64,000 nt of DNA from Candidatus Absconditabacterales bacterium (GCA_023228925.1 JALOAF010000001.1:19852-83851); one strand, 5' to 3'. Counted from the first letter of the stretch, positions 1 to 12,516 are shown. Notes: generated from the letters alone by a model not told the origin. Numbers and translations are program-made.

Positions 1-3000
1 CAATTGTTTCATCAAAATTTTTCATAATCATTACCGTCTACATCTTTTATTTCTATTTTTTGAGTTTCTACTTGTCCATCATAATGGAGTCGATAATGTA
101 TTTTTATTTCATCTCCAGCTTTCATAGATAAATTATCTATCATATATCTGAAATTATTCATGTCTCGATGAAATTTTAATTCATTTTCCACCTTTCCTGT
201 AGAAATTGTTCCAGGTTCAAACCAGAAATTTTCAATCATATTTGTCTCTCAAGTCAGTGGGATTGTCCAAGGTCCAACAATATTGTCTATAAATGTTCAA
301 GTGAAGTTTTTATTTGCTTTTAACACAACGGTAACCTGTACCTTGTCTCAATTTTCTAAAACATCCCCATTTATATCTTCATATTTTTTATATATTTTTA
401 CAGGATCTTCTCAGGTCAAACATCATATTTCTACATAAGGTACATCTCATTCACTTTCTACATTGTTTTCATACAAAGGTATTATTCAAAAATTTACTAA
501 TTTTAATCTTTCTATTCATTTATACTGTTCTTCAGCATTACTTACATCAAATGTAGTTCCAGCCTGTATAGTTGAATTCAATTTTGCTTCATCTATTTTT
601 TTATTGTTTTCATTAAACATATCACTAAATGCACTATCTGAAAATGCATTAGTATTCATTCATAGATCTGTCAAATTTATTCCAATATCTTCTATATTAG
701 TTTCATTTAATCATTTCCGATGAATTAAGCTTTGATCCAAAACTTTTACATTTTCATTAATTCTTATTCCAAATCTATATACCATATTTGTATTGTTTAT
801 TTGTCTATTATATCGATCATCGTCACACATAATTTTATTAGTAGAAACATAGTTGTCTTTTCAATTATATTGTCCACCATAAAATATTTTAATATAACCC
901 AAACTATCGTTTGTAATTATATCCAAAATTCCATCATTATTCATATCTTCAAAAAATATTTGATTTACTCCTCATATATTTTGAGGGTTTTCTGATTTTA
1001 TATCTCCTTTTACATTTGTATTTATACAAACAGGCAATCAATCTACATCAAATACTCAGCGATCATTTTTATAAGCTCTTAAAATATTAGAGTTATTTTT
1101 TATTATTATATCTTTATATCAATTCCCATCTATATCTCATACAATAATTTCTTTTATTCCATCAGCTAAGATCATTAAATCCCCCAAATCTTTGAAAGGA
1201 GTGGTTCATCAATAGTTTTTTAAAATTTTCACACTCCCATCAGTAAATGCAACAATAATATCTTCTAGTCCATCATTATTAAAATCTATATTTATTACTT
1301 TTAATATTGTTTTGTTTGGTTCTGAAAATATAGTTTCTCATATTCCTTTATCAAATCAACTATCCAATTCTATGTTTAAATCAGTATCTAATAATTTTGC
1401 ATTTTCATTTTTGTTTACTCTTTTTAATAAAGGATCTCATATGTTTATCAAAAACTCTGAAGAAAAATTTACAGTAGCTTCTCAAACAGACTGTCCTGCT
1501 CCAAAATTTGTTATATTTTTAAAATCACTAGTAAATCATATTCCTAAAGTAGGATCATCACTATCTTGTATCGACTTATATCAAAGCGATGAGGTTGGAA
1601 GTTTTGAATTGTTTTGGAAAAATCCAACTCATTCTTTATTTGTAGATCAATCAATCCAAATTGTAGTATAATCATATTCTAGATTGTTTGACCTTAATTG
1701 TACAGTAAGATCGTTTATTTTATTTATTACAAATAAAAATGTTCATATTTTTTTGTTATTTAATTTTACTTCCCAAGATTGATATCATGCTATTTTATCA
1801 TTATTTAAAACGATATTTAAATTTATATTTTGCTGTTTATTGTTTAAATCAAATATGTTTTCATTATTTACAAGTATTGTATTGTTTTTAATTTTATTGC
1901 TTTCTATAATACTATCTGTTTTTTCAGGTATATAAATTAATGCATTTTTGTTTAAATATTTGTTTGTTGCTAAAGCTTCTATTACGGTTTCTAAATTTTC
2001 TTCACTTACTGCAATTTCTTGTAAATTGAGATTAGCTATATCTATGTTTATTTCTCATATATCATTTATTGTAAAATTTAGTTTGTTGTCTAATTCAAAA
2101 TTTATTGCTTTGTCATCTAAACTGGTAAATTCGATTTTTTTAGACATAATTACAGAAAACATTTTTATATTTTCTGGATTTGTAAGTTGAGTGGTTGTTG
2201 TGATTAATTTTTCAGAATTGTTAATTAATTTCTGTATATACTTATTATTATCTGACATAAATCCTCGTTGATTTCACCGATCGTTTCCAAACAAATTTAA
2301 ATACATTATATTTAGGTCTTTATCTGGTAGAATTTTGTCTTGAACCACAATATCTTTTGCTCCTGGCTTTTGTCATTCTATCTCAATTCATCAACTCATG
2401 ATTTGTCCAAATATAAACCCATATCATCATTGTTCTTTTGATTTGACGATAAAATCGAGCTGTCAATTTACTACATTTATATTTGCACTAGATCAGTTTA
2501 TTCAAGAAATAGCCAATGGTCATAATGTCCCAATTTTTATTGTTGTATTTTTTGTCACTATATTTCATCGATTGTCAGATATTTTTAAATTTGCCTGTAT
2601 GTTTGAATTTACAGAAATAACATCTTTGTCTGCATTTATCTCTACGATTTTTGCTGGTGCAGGATTTACAGTTACTGGTATATTTACAGTTTTTATTCAA
2701 GATACTGATATTGAAATTACATCATTTCCAGCTTTAAAGCTTGGCATCAAATAAACCTCTAGCTCTCCATTTTTTATTGTAAAATTATTGTTTTGTGAAA
2801 ATCTTTTTTGACTAACTTCAAATGTATTATTATTTTGTGTTTTTGTTACTTTTCTTGTTTCTATTTCTCCTGGCTTTATCAATCCATTTTTGCTAGATAT
2901 GTTTACAATATTTTCAACATTTATGTTTTGTCACTCAAGATCTTGTAGTTTTATTTTTATACTAGGGACTGTGTTCAAATTTATTTGTGTTAGATCAAAT

Positions 3001-6000
3001 GAGTCTGTATAAGAGTATTCATTTGTAGAAGCTAAGTTGATAACTAAATTTGTTAAAACATTGTTTCACTTATATACTTTAATTTTTCATTTCTTTACAG
3101 TAATATCTTTGGATACTTCTATTGAATCAGCATCAACAATATTTCATTTAACTTCTAGCTTTATTTGGCTATTATGAGCGCTATTTTCATCAACATTTAG
3201 AACAAAGTTAGATTTATTGAAATCTGAAAACGATATTTGTTTTCATTCATTAGACTCACTTGAAAGGCTTCCACTTGAAGTAGATATTTGAAATTTCCCA
3301 TCAAATATTTGTCACACATTATTTCAAAAACCATCTGTTCCCTTAACAATTATAGGAAATTTTGATCATTGTAGAGCTATATCTCATGGTGTTAATATTT
3401 CTATTTTGTCAATTTTTCAAGGAATAACTTCTAGGCTTATTGTCTTTGTTACACATTGATTTATATTTGTTGTTCCAGGCAAACACATATAAAATACCAC
3501 TACATTTCTTCATGCAATAGGATTTTGTATTTCAAAACTTAAGTCTTTTTTATAAAAAGGATCAAAAGTTATTTTCCCTGTAGAATATCAGTCTGTTCAT
3601 TCAGTAATATTGTTTGAAATGTTTTTTGTTCAATCTTGTAGTTTTATTTTACTAGCTCCAATATTTTTTATATAAAAATCTACATTACTCAATTCTACTG
3701 TTGATGACAAACTTATCGTTCATACTGCTTCATCTGCATTAATGTTATTTTTATTTGTTTCAATTTTTGTATAGGATAATATTTTATCTAATTTTTGATA
3801 ATTTACAGCAGTAGCATTGTTTAATATTTCTTGGTTGCTATCATCATTGTTTAAATATGACCATTGTTCAGCATATTGAGAGATTTCTTCCACAACTCCA
3901 AAATTATCGACAACATCTTGTCAAACATTTATTCGAGACAGTCAATTTTTTAAAACATTTTCTAGAGAAATAGGCCACTCTACTTTTACAATTTTTTTTG
4001 TATCTTTAAAAAGTTCTATTGTTTTGTTCCACCAACATTTTAAAGACTCAAACCAAGGAGAGCTTATCCCATCGTTTATATCAAATATCAACACTCCTCC
4101 ATCATCTGGAATTCAACATACATTATTTAGATCTTCTAAAAAATTGCTAGAATCATCAGTATTTGGTATGTTTTCTTTCGAAAAGTTGTTAGAAGAGTTG
4201 CTGATATTGTATGCAAAAGGTGGTAATGCTTTTTCTGTAATTATATCTTCTCCATTAGAATTAATAAATGCAACCTCATATCAATTATCACGATAAGCAG
4301 GAGTAATATATGGTCATTTATTATTATCTTTAACTAAATAGTTTTCTAAACTATATTTTATTTTTTCGTTTACATCAAAATCTTCTATAATATTATTGAT
4401 ATCATCTCATATAGTGCTTCAAACCTTTCTTTGTTGTCGTCAAATATTTTGATAATAAATCAAGTGTGCAATAAATTCCATTGGTTCATATCATCACATC
4501 TTATCTTTAAAGAAAACATTATCTTTTATTTTTTTTTCTAACTCATTGATTAAATAATCATTTGGCATTAAGCTATACGGACGACTATTTGAATATGAAA
4601 GAGGAGATGCTAATTTATCACCATCTTTCAATTTATCATAAGCTCAAGCATTTTGCTGATAAAAACTAGTTTTTTTGTTGTCTTGTTTTGTTAGATACTC
4701 ATTATATTTTTTTACTGTTTCTATCAAATATTGTTTGATAGCGGTTTCTATTTCTTTTGGAGTTTTTAATTTTAAAGAATTATTACCACTAAATACTTCT
4801 GCTTTGTAAAGATTTGGGTAAATAAAAGTAAGTTTATCTCCTCATATTCACTTAAATGTAATGTATTTGGGAGAATCTATAGGTCTATCAGCAGTAATAT
4901 TTGTAATTCATGGGATATATCAAGTGAGGTTGATATTACTTGAATGAGGAATTTGATTTAATGTTCCTAAAACAGGATTGATGCTGATATATCCAGAATT
5001 TCCCGTAGTTAGAGACTTTATAAAAAGAAATGGTTTAAATTCTGTCTCCTCCTCTTCCTCATCACCTTCAACCATAAATGTCTCAATTTTCTTTATTTCA
5101 TCATTAATTAGTTCAGCTTGATTATCGATTGTTAATATTAAATTCTCTAAAGTAGTACACAAAGATTTAAATTTACTTCCATTTTGACATCAGCTACCTA
5201 TGCCACTTATTTGGATTTTTTTATTTTCTAGTGAAATTTTTAGTTGATTTTTATCTAAATTATTGCTGTTTATACTATTATAAATGCTTTCTGACTCCAA
5301 TATAAATGAATTTGTTTCCAAAAATTTGTTTTTTGTATTTTCAAGTGTTTGTACCAAATTAGATTTCCAGTCATATAAAAACACTAAAGGATCTTCATTT
5401 ATTTTAAATGTATAAATTTGATTATTTATATAATCTTCAATATTTTCAAATCAAAAACCTATAACAAATGTATATAGTTCAATAAGTTTAGATTGAATAT
5501 TTTCAACATGTTTTTCTGTAGTTTCATAAATATTGCTAGGTATATACATATTCCATTGATCTACCAAATTATTTATACTTCAAGTAGACATGTTAGCGCT
5601 TATAGATTGGTTAGATATATCCTGAACTCTTCCCTTTATTCAAGAAATATGTGCTTTTAATTTAATTAGATCAGACATTACAGATTCTGATTCTGTCTCT
5701 GTAGAAGTTGAATAATCAATTATATTTTTTACACTATTATATAGTTTTTCTATTTTTCCAGACAATGCTTCATAAAATCTTTTAGACGGTGAAATATTAT
5801 CTTCAAATACTTTGTAAACAGATCCATATAGTTCTGTGTTTGTAGAAGAAACATTTTTCACTCTTGAATCTAAAGTTTTGTATGTTAGTATTTTTCCACT
5901 ACCTAAACAATCTCAAGTATTAGTTTGTTTTAATTTAAATATATTTCATTCCCAAGCTTTGTAATTGCTATTGTTAAACCAGGTAAAAAAGTCAACACTA

Positions 6001-8087
6001 TTGGCCTTAATGGGTTCTGTATATGTTCGAGTTGGGGCTTCTAAATCTTCTGTAGCCAAATAATTTGTAAACTTCATATCTTCTCACATATTAGGATTGT
6101 AACCCAGACCAGGCAAATCAGGAGCCTCTTTTGCTTTATTTTTAAAATAATATTTAGGTTTTTGAGTTAGTACAAAAGTTTGCTGTATAAGTCTAGAGTA
6201 AGTATTTACTCATAAGAAACTATTTGCTGTATTTTCAGCTTGAAGAAGAATAGTGCTTCATGCTATATCAAAAATTGGTAGTACCGCATCTTGAAACTTA
6301 TAGCCACTTAGCCAATCAGTGGTTCCGGATAGATTTAATGGAGATGCACCTCATCGATTTCTAATAGCAAACTCTTGTGGCAGTTCACATCCTCACTGCT
6401 TTTCTTCATCACTTGGATCACAAGTTTCTCAAGCTTTTGTGCTAGATTGCCATCTCCTTTTTTTCCAACATATTCCAAGCCATTTTTTTTGACAAGTTGT
6501 GTTTCGATATTCTCTTTTAGCTATTTTATTTTCTTCATATATTTCTAATTCCTTTATGGTATTGTTTATATTGTATCCTCTATTTGCATCTACCTGAGTA
6601 GCAAAGATATCATAAGATCATCATACAGATTTTTTGTTCAAATCAACGGTTGTTAGGTCCAAAGATGCTACTGCTCAAGATTGAATATTATTGATTGTTA
6701 ATCAAAAGATATTATCAAAATTTCTATAAGTTCATCTGTATGTGGATATTTGTTCCATATCATTTATATATTTTGCAGGCATACCAAAAAAATAATTTTC
6801 ATAAGCATCATAAACTTTCCAAACACAGCTTGATAGTTTTGTTGTTCATTTACGATCTCATTCATATTCTAAATAAGTTAAGGGAATAATTTCATTCAAT
6901 CGATATTTTTCTTGTTCTATTTTATCATCAACTATTTTTTCTAACGCATCATTAAACATTATGATCAATGGGTCCAATCATCATTCTAATCTTAATAGAG
7001 TTTCATCTTTTTGTGCTATTATAGAGTGGGATGTATCTAGAGCTGTACGGCTTGTATGTGTCCCATCAGATAAAGTGATTTGTTCTATTCGTCTATTTGA
7101 GGTTTCTACATTTTTTACGATTTTATCTAAATGTTTTGTTCACATCAAAGATGTATAAGGTCTAAGGTATCATTCTTTTACCATACTATCTATAAACTTT
7201 GTAGGTGTGTTCATATTATCATTTATAGACTGTATAGCATTTAAATTTAATGCATTTCATCCAACACCATTCAATCCATTAGCTATATCAGCTACAACAT
7301 CATTGTATGTTCATTGCATTATTTTGACCATCAAATCTGAATATCTTTTTTCTCCAATATCTTCAGCAAATAAAAAATTATTGATATACGGCACCAAACC
7401 ATCAGCAAAAAAGTATTTTTTATTTGCTACTATATCTTCGTACCAAATATTTTTATCAATAAAATTTTCTGGATTTTGTGCATAATTTTTTAGCTTATTA
7501 AAATATGCTTTATATTGATCAATTGTATCAAAATTTATTAGTCCATGCCAAATCTCTGCTTGTCATTTTGGATTGTCATTGTATACAAAATATTTTATAT
7601 CGTCATCCCAAATAAACTTTTGTTTTTCGAAATCTACATAAGGATAAATCGTTGGATAAATAAATCAATCTTGATTTACTACAGGTAATGGAACATCTCA
7701 TATCAAAACTACTCATACTAGTTTAGATGGTTCACCACTAATTCAATCAAAATACATATTTTCTAAAATTTTTGTAATTTCTGGAGCGGTGATATTGTCT
7801 ATGTTTATTGGCAACACAATAGCTTTTGAATTTGATATAGCATTGTATCTATAATTACTATCGGCTCATTGTATATAAGTTTTTGCATATCGTTCAATAT
7901 TATTTTCCAAGCTTCAGTATATTTTATCGTCTACAAAAATAGCAACTAAATTTGTATAATTTAACTGACTTTCTTGTGCATAAACTTTATTGAAGTCCAA
8001 AAAAGAAAAAGACTGTAAAAATGTGGATACAGCATATACTAATAACACTAAGAATATTGAATATTTTTTTATTAATCAATTTCTCAT
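1..8087 (-). CDS. Giant secreted FG-GAP-like repeat protein, 3' end outside window
   Basis: One frame is open, with TAA and TAG as the only stops, from ATG at 8087 past the left edge: at least 2,695 codons. Many TGA codons interrupt it under the standard code. The N-terminus has a signal peptide (basic start, hydrophobic stretch, likely cleavage after VYAQ near residue 38). The next section contains IGDVPLP and a YPYVDF motif, which recall the fold of C25-type peptidases but without an obvious catalytic pair. The middle is Ser/Thr/Asn-rich with immunoglobulin-like spacing. Residues of about 2250-2420 (850-1320) carry at least three FG-GAP/VCBS-like repeats with Asp-rich calcium loops (DIDGNGYKD, DMNNDGILD, DFNNDGLED). 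Probably a cell-surface adhesin or structural protein. The exact function is unknown. Confidence 0.85.
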
Positions 8088-8184
8088 ATTTTAATTATAT
8101 CTTTTTATAAAAGTTTTCTTAATATCAATTATATATATAAAGATTTTTTAGTAAAAAATATAGCCAAAAATAGTTTTATTTATC

Positions 8185-8213
8185 TTGCATTTGTAAAAAA
8201 CGGTATGTAATAT
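8185..8213 (+). promoter_or_regulatory. Promoter reading into structured repeat copy 1
   Basis: TTGCAT at 8185-8190 and TAATAT at 8208-8213 with a 17-base spacer. This would start a transcript near 8220, just before the structured repeat and well ahead of the separate hrcA promoter. Confidence 0.5.
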
Positions 8214-8218
8214 GTGTT

Positions 8219-8355
8219 GGTTTCTATTTTTACACTGTTAATTATCATTCAAAAAGCAGCACCAAATAAATATAGTTAGATTTCTTCATTCCCTAACTAA
8301 ATTAAAAGATGCTGCAAATACAAGGATGTAAAAAAAGACAAATAACTCAAGAGGA
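8219..8355 (+). ncRNA. Structured repeat, copy 1 (candidate small RNA)
   Basis: This stretch is repeated at about 12275-12406 with high identity. The outer helix pairs GCAGCA (8256-8261) with TGCTGC (8310-8315). An inner hairpin pairs TAGTTAG (8273-8279) with CTAACTA (8293-8299) around a pyrimidine-rich loop. In copy 2 the outer helix is GCACCA with TGGTGC, a compensatory G-C to C-G change, so the base pairing itself seems to be conserved. The strand is inferred from the promoter at 8185-8213. The reverse strand could fold similarly and would then be a leader of the giant gene. Confidence 0.5.
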
Positions 8356-8437
8356 AAGAGTAAAAACCCATGGAAATGTGCAACTAAATTTATCTTTGTG
8401 TGATATCGATTGAAAATTAAGTTTAAGATTATTTAAG

Positions 8438-8465
8438 TTGTTTTTTTATTTTGTATTTATATAAT
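8438..8465 (+). promoter_or_regulatory. Probable promoter of hrcA
   Basis: TTGTTT at 8438-8443 and TATAAT at 8460-8465 with a 16-base spacer, about 47 bases before the hrcA start codon. It lies downstream of the structured repeat, so the repeat is not in the hrcA leader if this promoter is used. Confidence 0.45.
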
Positions 8466-8511
8466 CAAATCAATTCTTATTGAAAATTAGTTTATTTTGA
8501 AATTTTTCCTC

Positions 8512-9180
8512 ATGAAAAAAGATGATAAACTTTTGGCATTATTGGACTTGGTAATTGACCAATATATTTCTAGTTGAGATCCTGTTGGCTCCAAATCTCT
8601 AAATTCTTTGGGTTCTACTAAATATGCTCCTTCGACCTTGAGAAAGTATTTGAATTTACTAGAAAAGGCTTGATTTGTCTATCAGCCTTACAACAGCTCT
8701 GGTAGGGTTCCCACTCTAGATTGATTGTCTGTTTATATAGACAATTATATGAGCTGAGAGTTAGAACAACAAGAAATAGATTTAGACAATGCCAGAAAGT
8801 GACTAAAATATTTAGTAGAAAATTTATGAGCAGTAGCAGATGGTGTTGTTGTAGGTTTTTTGAAAAATGATGAATATTACTATTTATGAATGAATAATAT
8901 TTTGAGAGACGATTTAAGAGAAGAATATGATACCACTAGATATATTGTCAAACTTATTGAGACTAGGTGACTTGTAAAACAACTTGATTCCAAAATCTTA
9001 AAAAGAAATAAAGTTTATTATACATTTATCCAAGATAAAAATACCATTGTTTCCTGCATTTATGCCAAAATAGTCGTAGAAGATTATGAGTGAATGATTT
9101 GTATAGTGTGACCAACAAGAGTAGATTACAAAAAAAATGTAGCAATATTGGATAAAGTTGTAAGTATGATTTGAAACTAA
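8512..9180 (+). CDS. hrcA: HrcA-like heat-shock transcriptional repressor (short)
   Basis: 222 residues with UGA read as Gly. The N-terminus matches the HrcA winged helix: DLVIDQYISSGDPVGSKSL near residues 12-30, then a helix with PSTLRKYLNLLEKAGFV and the SSGRVPT turn. HrcA normally represses hsp operons through CIRCE and is usually about 340 residues, so this copy has lost roughly a third, mainly in the central and effector part. No CIRCE is visible upstream and no grpE or dnaK follows. It may have another target or control genes elsewhere. The following genes run in the same direction. Confidence 0.8.
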
Positions 9181-9242
9181 AAACAGACTTCATAAAACAA
9201 AAAGCAATAAATTTCAAACTTTACAAACTTAATAAGTAGTTT

Positions 9243-9740
9243 ATGTTAGATGATAAAAATAAAGATATAGTTCCAAATTCTGATGAAAATAACGAAAATC
9301 TCAATGAAAATTCAGACTTTTCTAAAGAATTATCTGATTTAGAAAATGAAATAAAAAATGCTGTTCCAGATGAAATCAAAAAAAAAGAAGAAATTCAACA
9401 AAATACTTTTGATGAATTAGATTCTCTTGCTACAGAAGTTGTCGAATCTGGATTTGAATGAAATAAGCACAGTGAAAAACCAAAAGATAGAGTATGAGAG
9501 TTTTTTGATACTGGGAAAAAAGAGTTTGAAAAAGTTGATACATTTAAAAAAAAAGGAGCAGTAAAAAAACATAAAAAAATGACAAACAAGTTTGCTGATC
9601 GTCCTGAAACTGTAAAAGAAGCTATCCAAAACTCATCAGATAAAATTTTGGAAGAAATATATAATTGGAAACAAGAAAAAAATCCTGTTGCTAGATCTTT
9701 ATTAAAAATTGTAAATCGAATTATGAAAACAGAAAAATAA
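9243..9740 (+). CDS. Hypothetical charged protein
   Basis: 165 residues; family not recognised. The first 75 residues are acidic and Asn-rich, and probably disordered or coiled coil. The second half is basic, with a KKHKKMTNKFADRPE stretch followed by two predicted helices. It occupies the position after hrcA where grpE often lies, and GrpE also has an acidic N-terminus. However, the GrpE C-terminal signature (G-x-x-x-x-x-R-x-A-x-V) is absent, so I do not call it GrpE. Few UGA codons are present. It reads with the following genes. Confidence 0.7.
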
Positions 9741-9769
9741 GATATTTTAATTTTACATTTTATTTGATT

Positions 9770-10273
9770 ATGAACAAGTTAGTAAAAAGTGCTGGAGGTT
9801 TAATATATTATTATGATCAAAATAATGATATAAGATTTTTACTTATAAAAAGACATGCTCTTTCTGGAAAAATAGAACGAGTTGCTCCAAAAGGCAAAAT
9901 TCAGTCATGAGAAACTGATGAAAAAGCTGCTTTGAGAGAAGTTAGTGAAGAAACAGGTATTCCCTTAAATTTTTTGAATGTTGTACAAAAAGTGTGATCT
10001 GCTACAATTGAGTGATTAGAAAACAAAAAGTGAAAATTTGATAAAGAGGTGATATATTTTTTAATCAAATATGATTGAGATCCTAATTTAGTAGATATTC
10101 AGCCAGTAGAGTGATATTTGTGAACTTATAAACGAGCAACAATTCAAGAGCTTTTAAATTTAGTATACTATACAGATATTAGAGAGCTTTTTAGGAAATG
10201 ATATATTCTTTTGAAAGATAAGCAAAAAACTAATGATGTAAAAAAAGATTTTTTAAAAAAGTTAGAGTTGTAA
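9770..10273 (+). CDS. NUDIX hydrolase
   Basis: 167 residues. The NUDIX box G-x5-E-x7-REVSEETG-I is complete around residues 43-65, and its SGE glycine is a TGA codon. The family hydrolyses nucleoside diphosphates linked to another group, often in nucleotide-pool cleaning or Ap4A removal. The N-terminal SAGGLIYY strand and the RVAPKGK segment before the box resemble Ap4A-hydrolase-type proteins, but the substrate cannot be fixed from sequence. It starts 29 bases after the preceding stop, in a loose operon. Confidence 0.9.
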
Positions 10274-10341
10274 TTTTAGATTGAATTCTTTTAACTTTTA
10301 TTTATTCTATTTAGACTATTTTATTAAATAAATATCTAGCC

Positions 10342-10662
10342 ATGCAAAAACCAAATGTTGTTTATAAATTAGATTGATTGACAGAAGTTATGACAAATGA
10401 ACTAAAGGGTTTGGTAGAAAAAAATCTATTAAAAGAAGATGCAAAAATGTCTTCTAGTTTAAAAAAAATTTATGCTAAATGAGGTGACATTCAGGTTGTA
10501 GTCAAAGTTCTTGTAGAAAAAGTAGCTGATGGTTACAATGGAAATTTTAAGTTTGAATTTGATGGTGAGGTTTTAGAGTACGATCGCAAATGATTTGAAA
10601 TTTTATCAGATTTAGTTAATCATGCATTTGATAATTTCAAGCAAAGAATATTAGCAAAATAA
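10342..10662 (+). CDS. HPF/RaiA-like ribosome-binding protein (tentative)
   Basis: 106 residues. The pattern of a beta strand (IQVVVKVLVEKV), a strand carrying FKFEFDGEVLEY, and a final helix (EILSDLVNHAFDNFKQRI) resembles hibernation-promoting factor, in which a similar final helix ends the alpha-beta fold. It lacks the long C-terminal dimerisation domain. If correct, it would bind 30S subunits in resting cells. It sits immediately before greA. The similarity is of pattern rather than strong identity. Confidence 0.5.
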
Positions 10663-10685
10663 TTTTATATAAAAATTTTTATATT

Positions 10686-11174
10686 ATGGCAACAAAAAAG
10701 ATAAATTATATTACAAAAGAAGGTTATGATAAACTTATAACAGAACTAAGAGATTATAAAGAAGTTCAACTTCCTGCTGTGCTTGAAAGATTATCAGAAG
10801 CAAAAGCACTTTGAGATCTTTCTGAAAACTTTGAATATAAATCTGCAATGGAGGACAAAGATTTTATCAATTCTAAAATAGTAGAGTTAGAAAAACTACT
10901 AGCAAATGCTGAAATCATAAAAGAAGAAAAAACAAAAGATACTGGTGTAGTAACTTATGGTTCAAAAGTTACTCTAAAAATAGAATGAGATAAAGATGAA
11001 TATACAGTATCAATTGTTTGAATATGAGAGGTGGGTATCGTTTGAGATGACGATTTGCTTATTTCATTAGACTCTCCAATAGGACATGCAATCAAATGAC
11101 ATAAGGCATGAGATGAGGTGAAAATGAGATTGGGAAATGATAGAAAATCAGTAAAAATTCTTAAAGTTTCTTAA
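10686..11174 (+). CDS. greA: Transcription elongation factor GreA
   Basis: 162 residues, usual length. The N-terminal coiled coil carries the family block ALGDLSENFEYKSAMEDK (residues about 42-59), with the acidic tip that reaches the RNA polymerase active site and triggers transcript cleavage. The C-terminal FKBP-like domain has YGSKVTLKIEGD and the SPIGHAIKGHKAGDEV block. Several conserved glycines are TGA. Followed by a terminator hairpin at 11189-11221. Confidence 0.97.
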
Positions 11175-11188
11175 ATAAATAGATTCAA

Positions 11189-11221
11189 CAAAAAAAGAGA
11201 ACATTATGTTTTCTTTTTTTT
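11189..11221. terminator. Bidirectional terminator between greA and the convergent gene
   Basis: A-tract, then GAGAACA, loop TTA, TGTTTTC and a T-tract: a 13-bp hairpin with one G-U pair, usable in both directions between two convergent genes. Confidence 0.8.
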
Positions 11222-11243
11222 TGTTGTTTATAAAAATATAGTT

Positions 11244-12215
11244 TTATTGCAAATATGATACTTTGCTAGTTTTTACTTCTCGATCATTTCGTATAGCAAT
11301 AGTTAGTCTGCACTCTATATCTTCTCATTCTGCGCTTAATCAAACTATTTTTATTTTTACAAGATCTTCATCTACAATTTCTTTTGATAAACCATCAATA
11401 TTTTTCATTTTAATATTTTTTTCTTCATCAGAGCAGTGTTCTATGATTAGATCTTGTTTGTTGTCAATTATAAATTTAGAATTAACAATATTTATCAAAT
11501 GTGATATATTTAACAAAACACTGTTGTCGAATGTTTTAAAAACATATCCTATTGTATCATCATTTAGACTTACTCGTGAATTTTCTTTATTTTTGTAAAA
11601 AACATATCACAGATATGTTGTAAACATTTCATTTAGGTTTTTTGTATAAGTCATAACCATATCTTCACAATTTTGAGTTGGAGTAATTTTACTACAAATA
11701 AAAGTTTCCATAGAAAGAATCGGCTCTCATTGATAATAAATATTTATATTTCTACCAGTTTTTTCTGCACTAAGATCCAAATCTTTTGAAAAATCAAAAG
11801 AAATTAGTTCATTAGTAAAAAAATATCTATTATCTCTTATTATTGCTTTTGACTCAGGAATTTTTATGTCTTTTATTGTTAATACAGGCAGTTTATTGTT
11901 CTTCAACTCACTTATTTCTCAGTTTATTATGAGGTTTTTATCTACAAAATTATTCAAATTGACTGTGCTACTTATCAATCAAAATGATGTTTCAAGATTT
12001 GAAATTTTATGAGTATATACAGGAAAGTTGTTGTCTGAAAATATTTTTCACTCTATCATAATTTGATCTCATATATTGTGGTTGATTTTTTTATAGTTTT
12101 TGATTATTAAAAAAATAATTATCACAAATAAAAAAATTATAGATAAAATTATAGATAATAATATAATTTTTTGTTTTTTTTCTTTTTTTTGATGAAGAAA
12201 ATTTTTTATATCCAT
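11244..12215 (-). CDS. Hypothetical single-pass membrane protein
   Basis: 323 residues; family not recognised. A short Lys-rich cytoplasmic start is followed by one long hydrophobic segment (about residues 15-38) and an extracytoplasmic domain rich in beta-type sequence. This domain holds four Cys (in FICSK, NCED, EHCSD and ECRL). The topology is that of an anchored exported protein. Its 5' side faces the second copy of the structured repeat, as the giant gene faces the first copy. Glycine is mainly UGA. Confidence 0.8.
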
Positions 12216-12274
12216 TTTTGCAATCTATTAAAAAACTTTCATAGTAATATATTTATATATACAAAAAAATCAAG

Positions 12275-12406
12275 CATAGTTAGATCTGGGTTAATTATCA
12301 TTCAAAAAGCACCACCAAATAAATATAATTAGATTCCTTCATTCCCTAACTAAATTAAAAGATGGTGCAAACATAGAGGTATAAAAAGAGATAAACAACT
12401 CAAAAA
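12275..12406 (+). ncRNA. Structured repeat, copy 2 (candidate small RNA)
   Basis: Homologous to 8219-8355. The outer helix pairs GCACCA (12309-12314) with TGGTGC (12363-12368). The inner hairpin pairs TAATTAG (12326-12332) with CTAACTA (12346-12352), with one A-C mismatch relative to copy 1. The similarity continues past the helix to an AACAACTCAA stretch. A weak promoter-like TTGCAA lies near 12219 with TAGTAA about 17 bases later. As with copy 1, it lies between divergent genes and upstream of the plus-strand promoter. Confidence 0.5.
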
Positions 12407-12516
12407 TAAACTATTAGATTTACTTTAAAACAATATCTATTTATTTTTTAATTCTGTAGGTTTTTAAAAAATATTCTACTGGTGTTTTTTGCTTGAAAAA
12501 AAATGTCCTCAAAAAT

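Larger units (their letters stand above)
8088..8511. other. Divergent intergenic region upstream of the giant protein and hrcA
   Basis: No coding potential is visible. It holds a sigma70-type promoter, the first copy of a structured repeat (8219-8355), and a second promoter in front of hrcA. I searched for a CIRCE operator (TTAGCACTC-N9-GAGTGCTAA) and saw none. Confidence 0.7.

Noticed and set aside
8100-8511. CIRCE operator for HrcA
   Set aside because: No TTAGCACTC/GAGTGCTAA inverted repeat or near match is present.
9243-9740. GrpE
   Set aside because: Position and acidic start fit, but the conserved C-terminal GrpE signature is absent.
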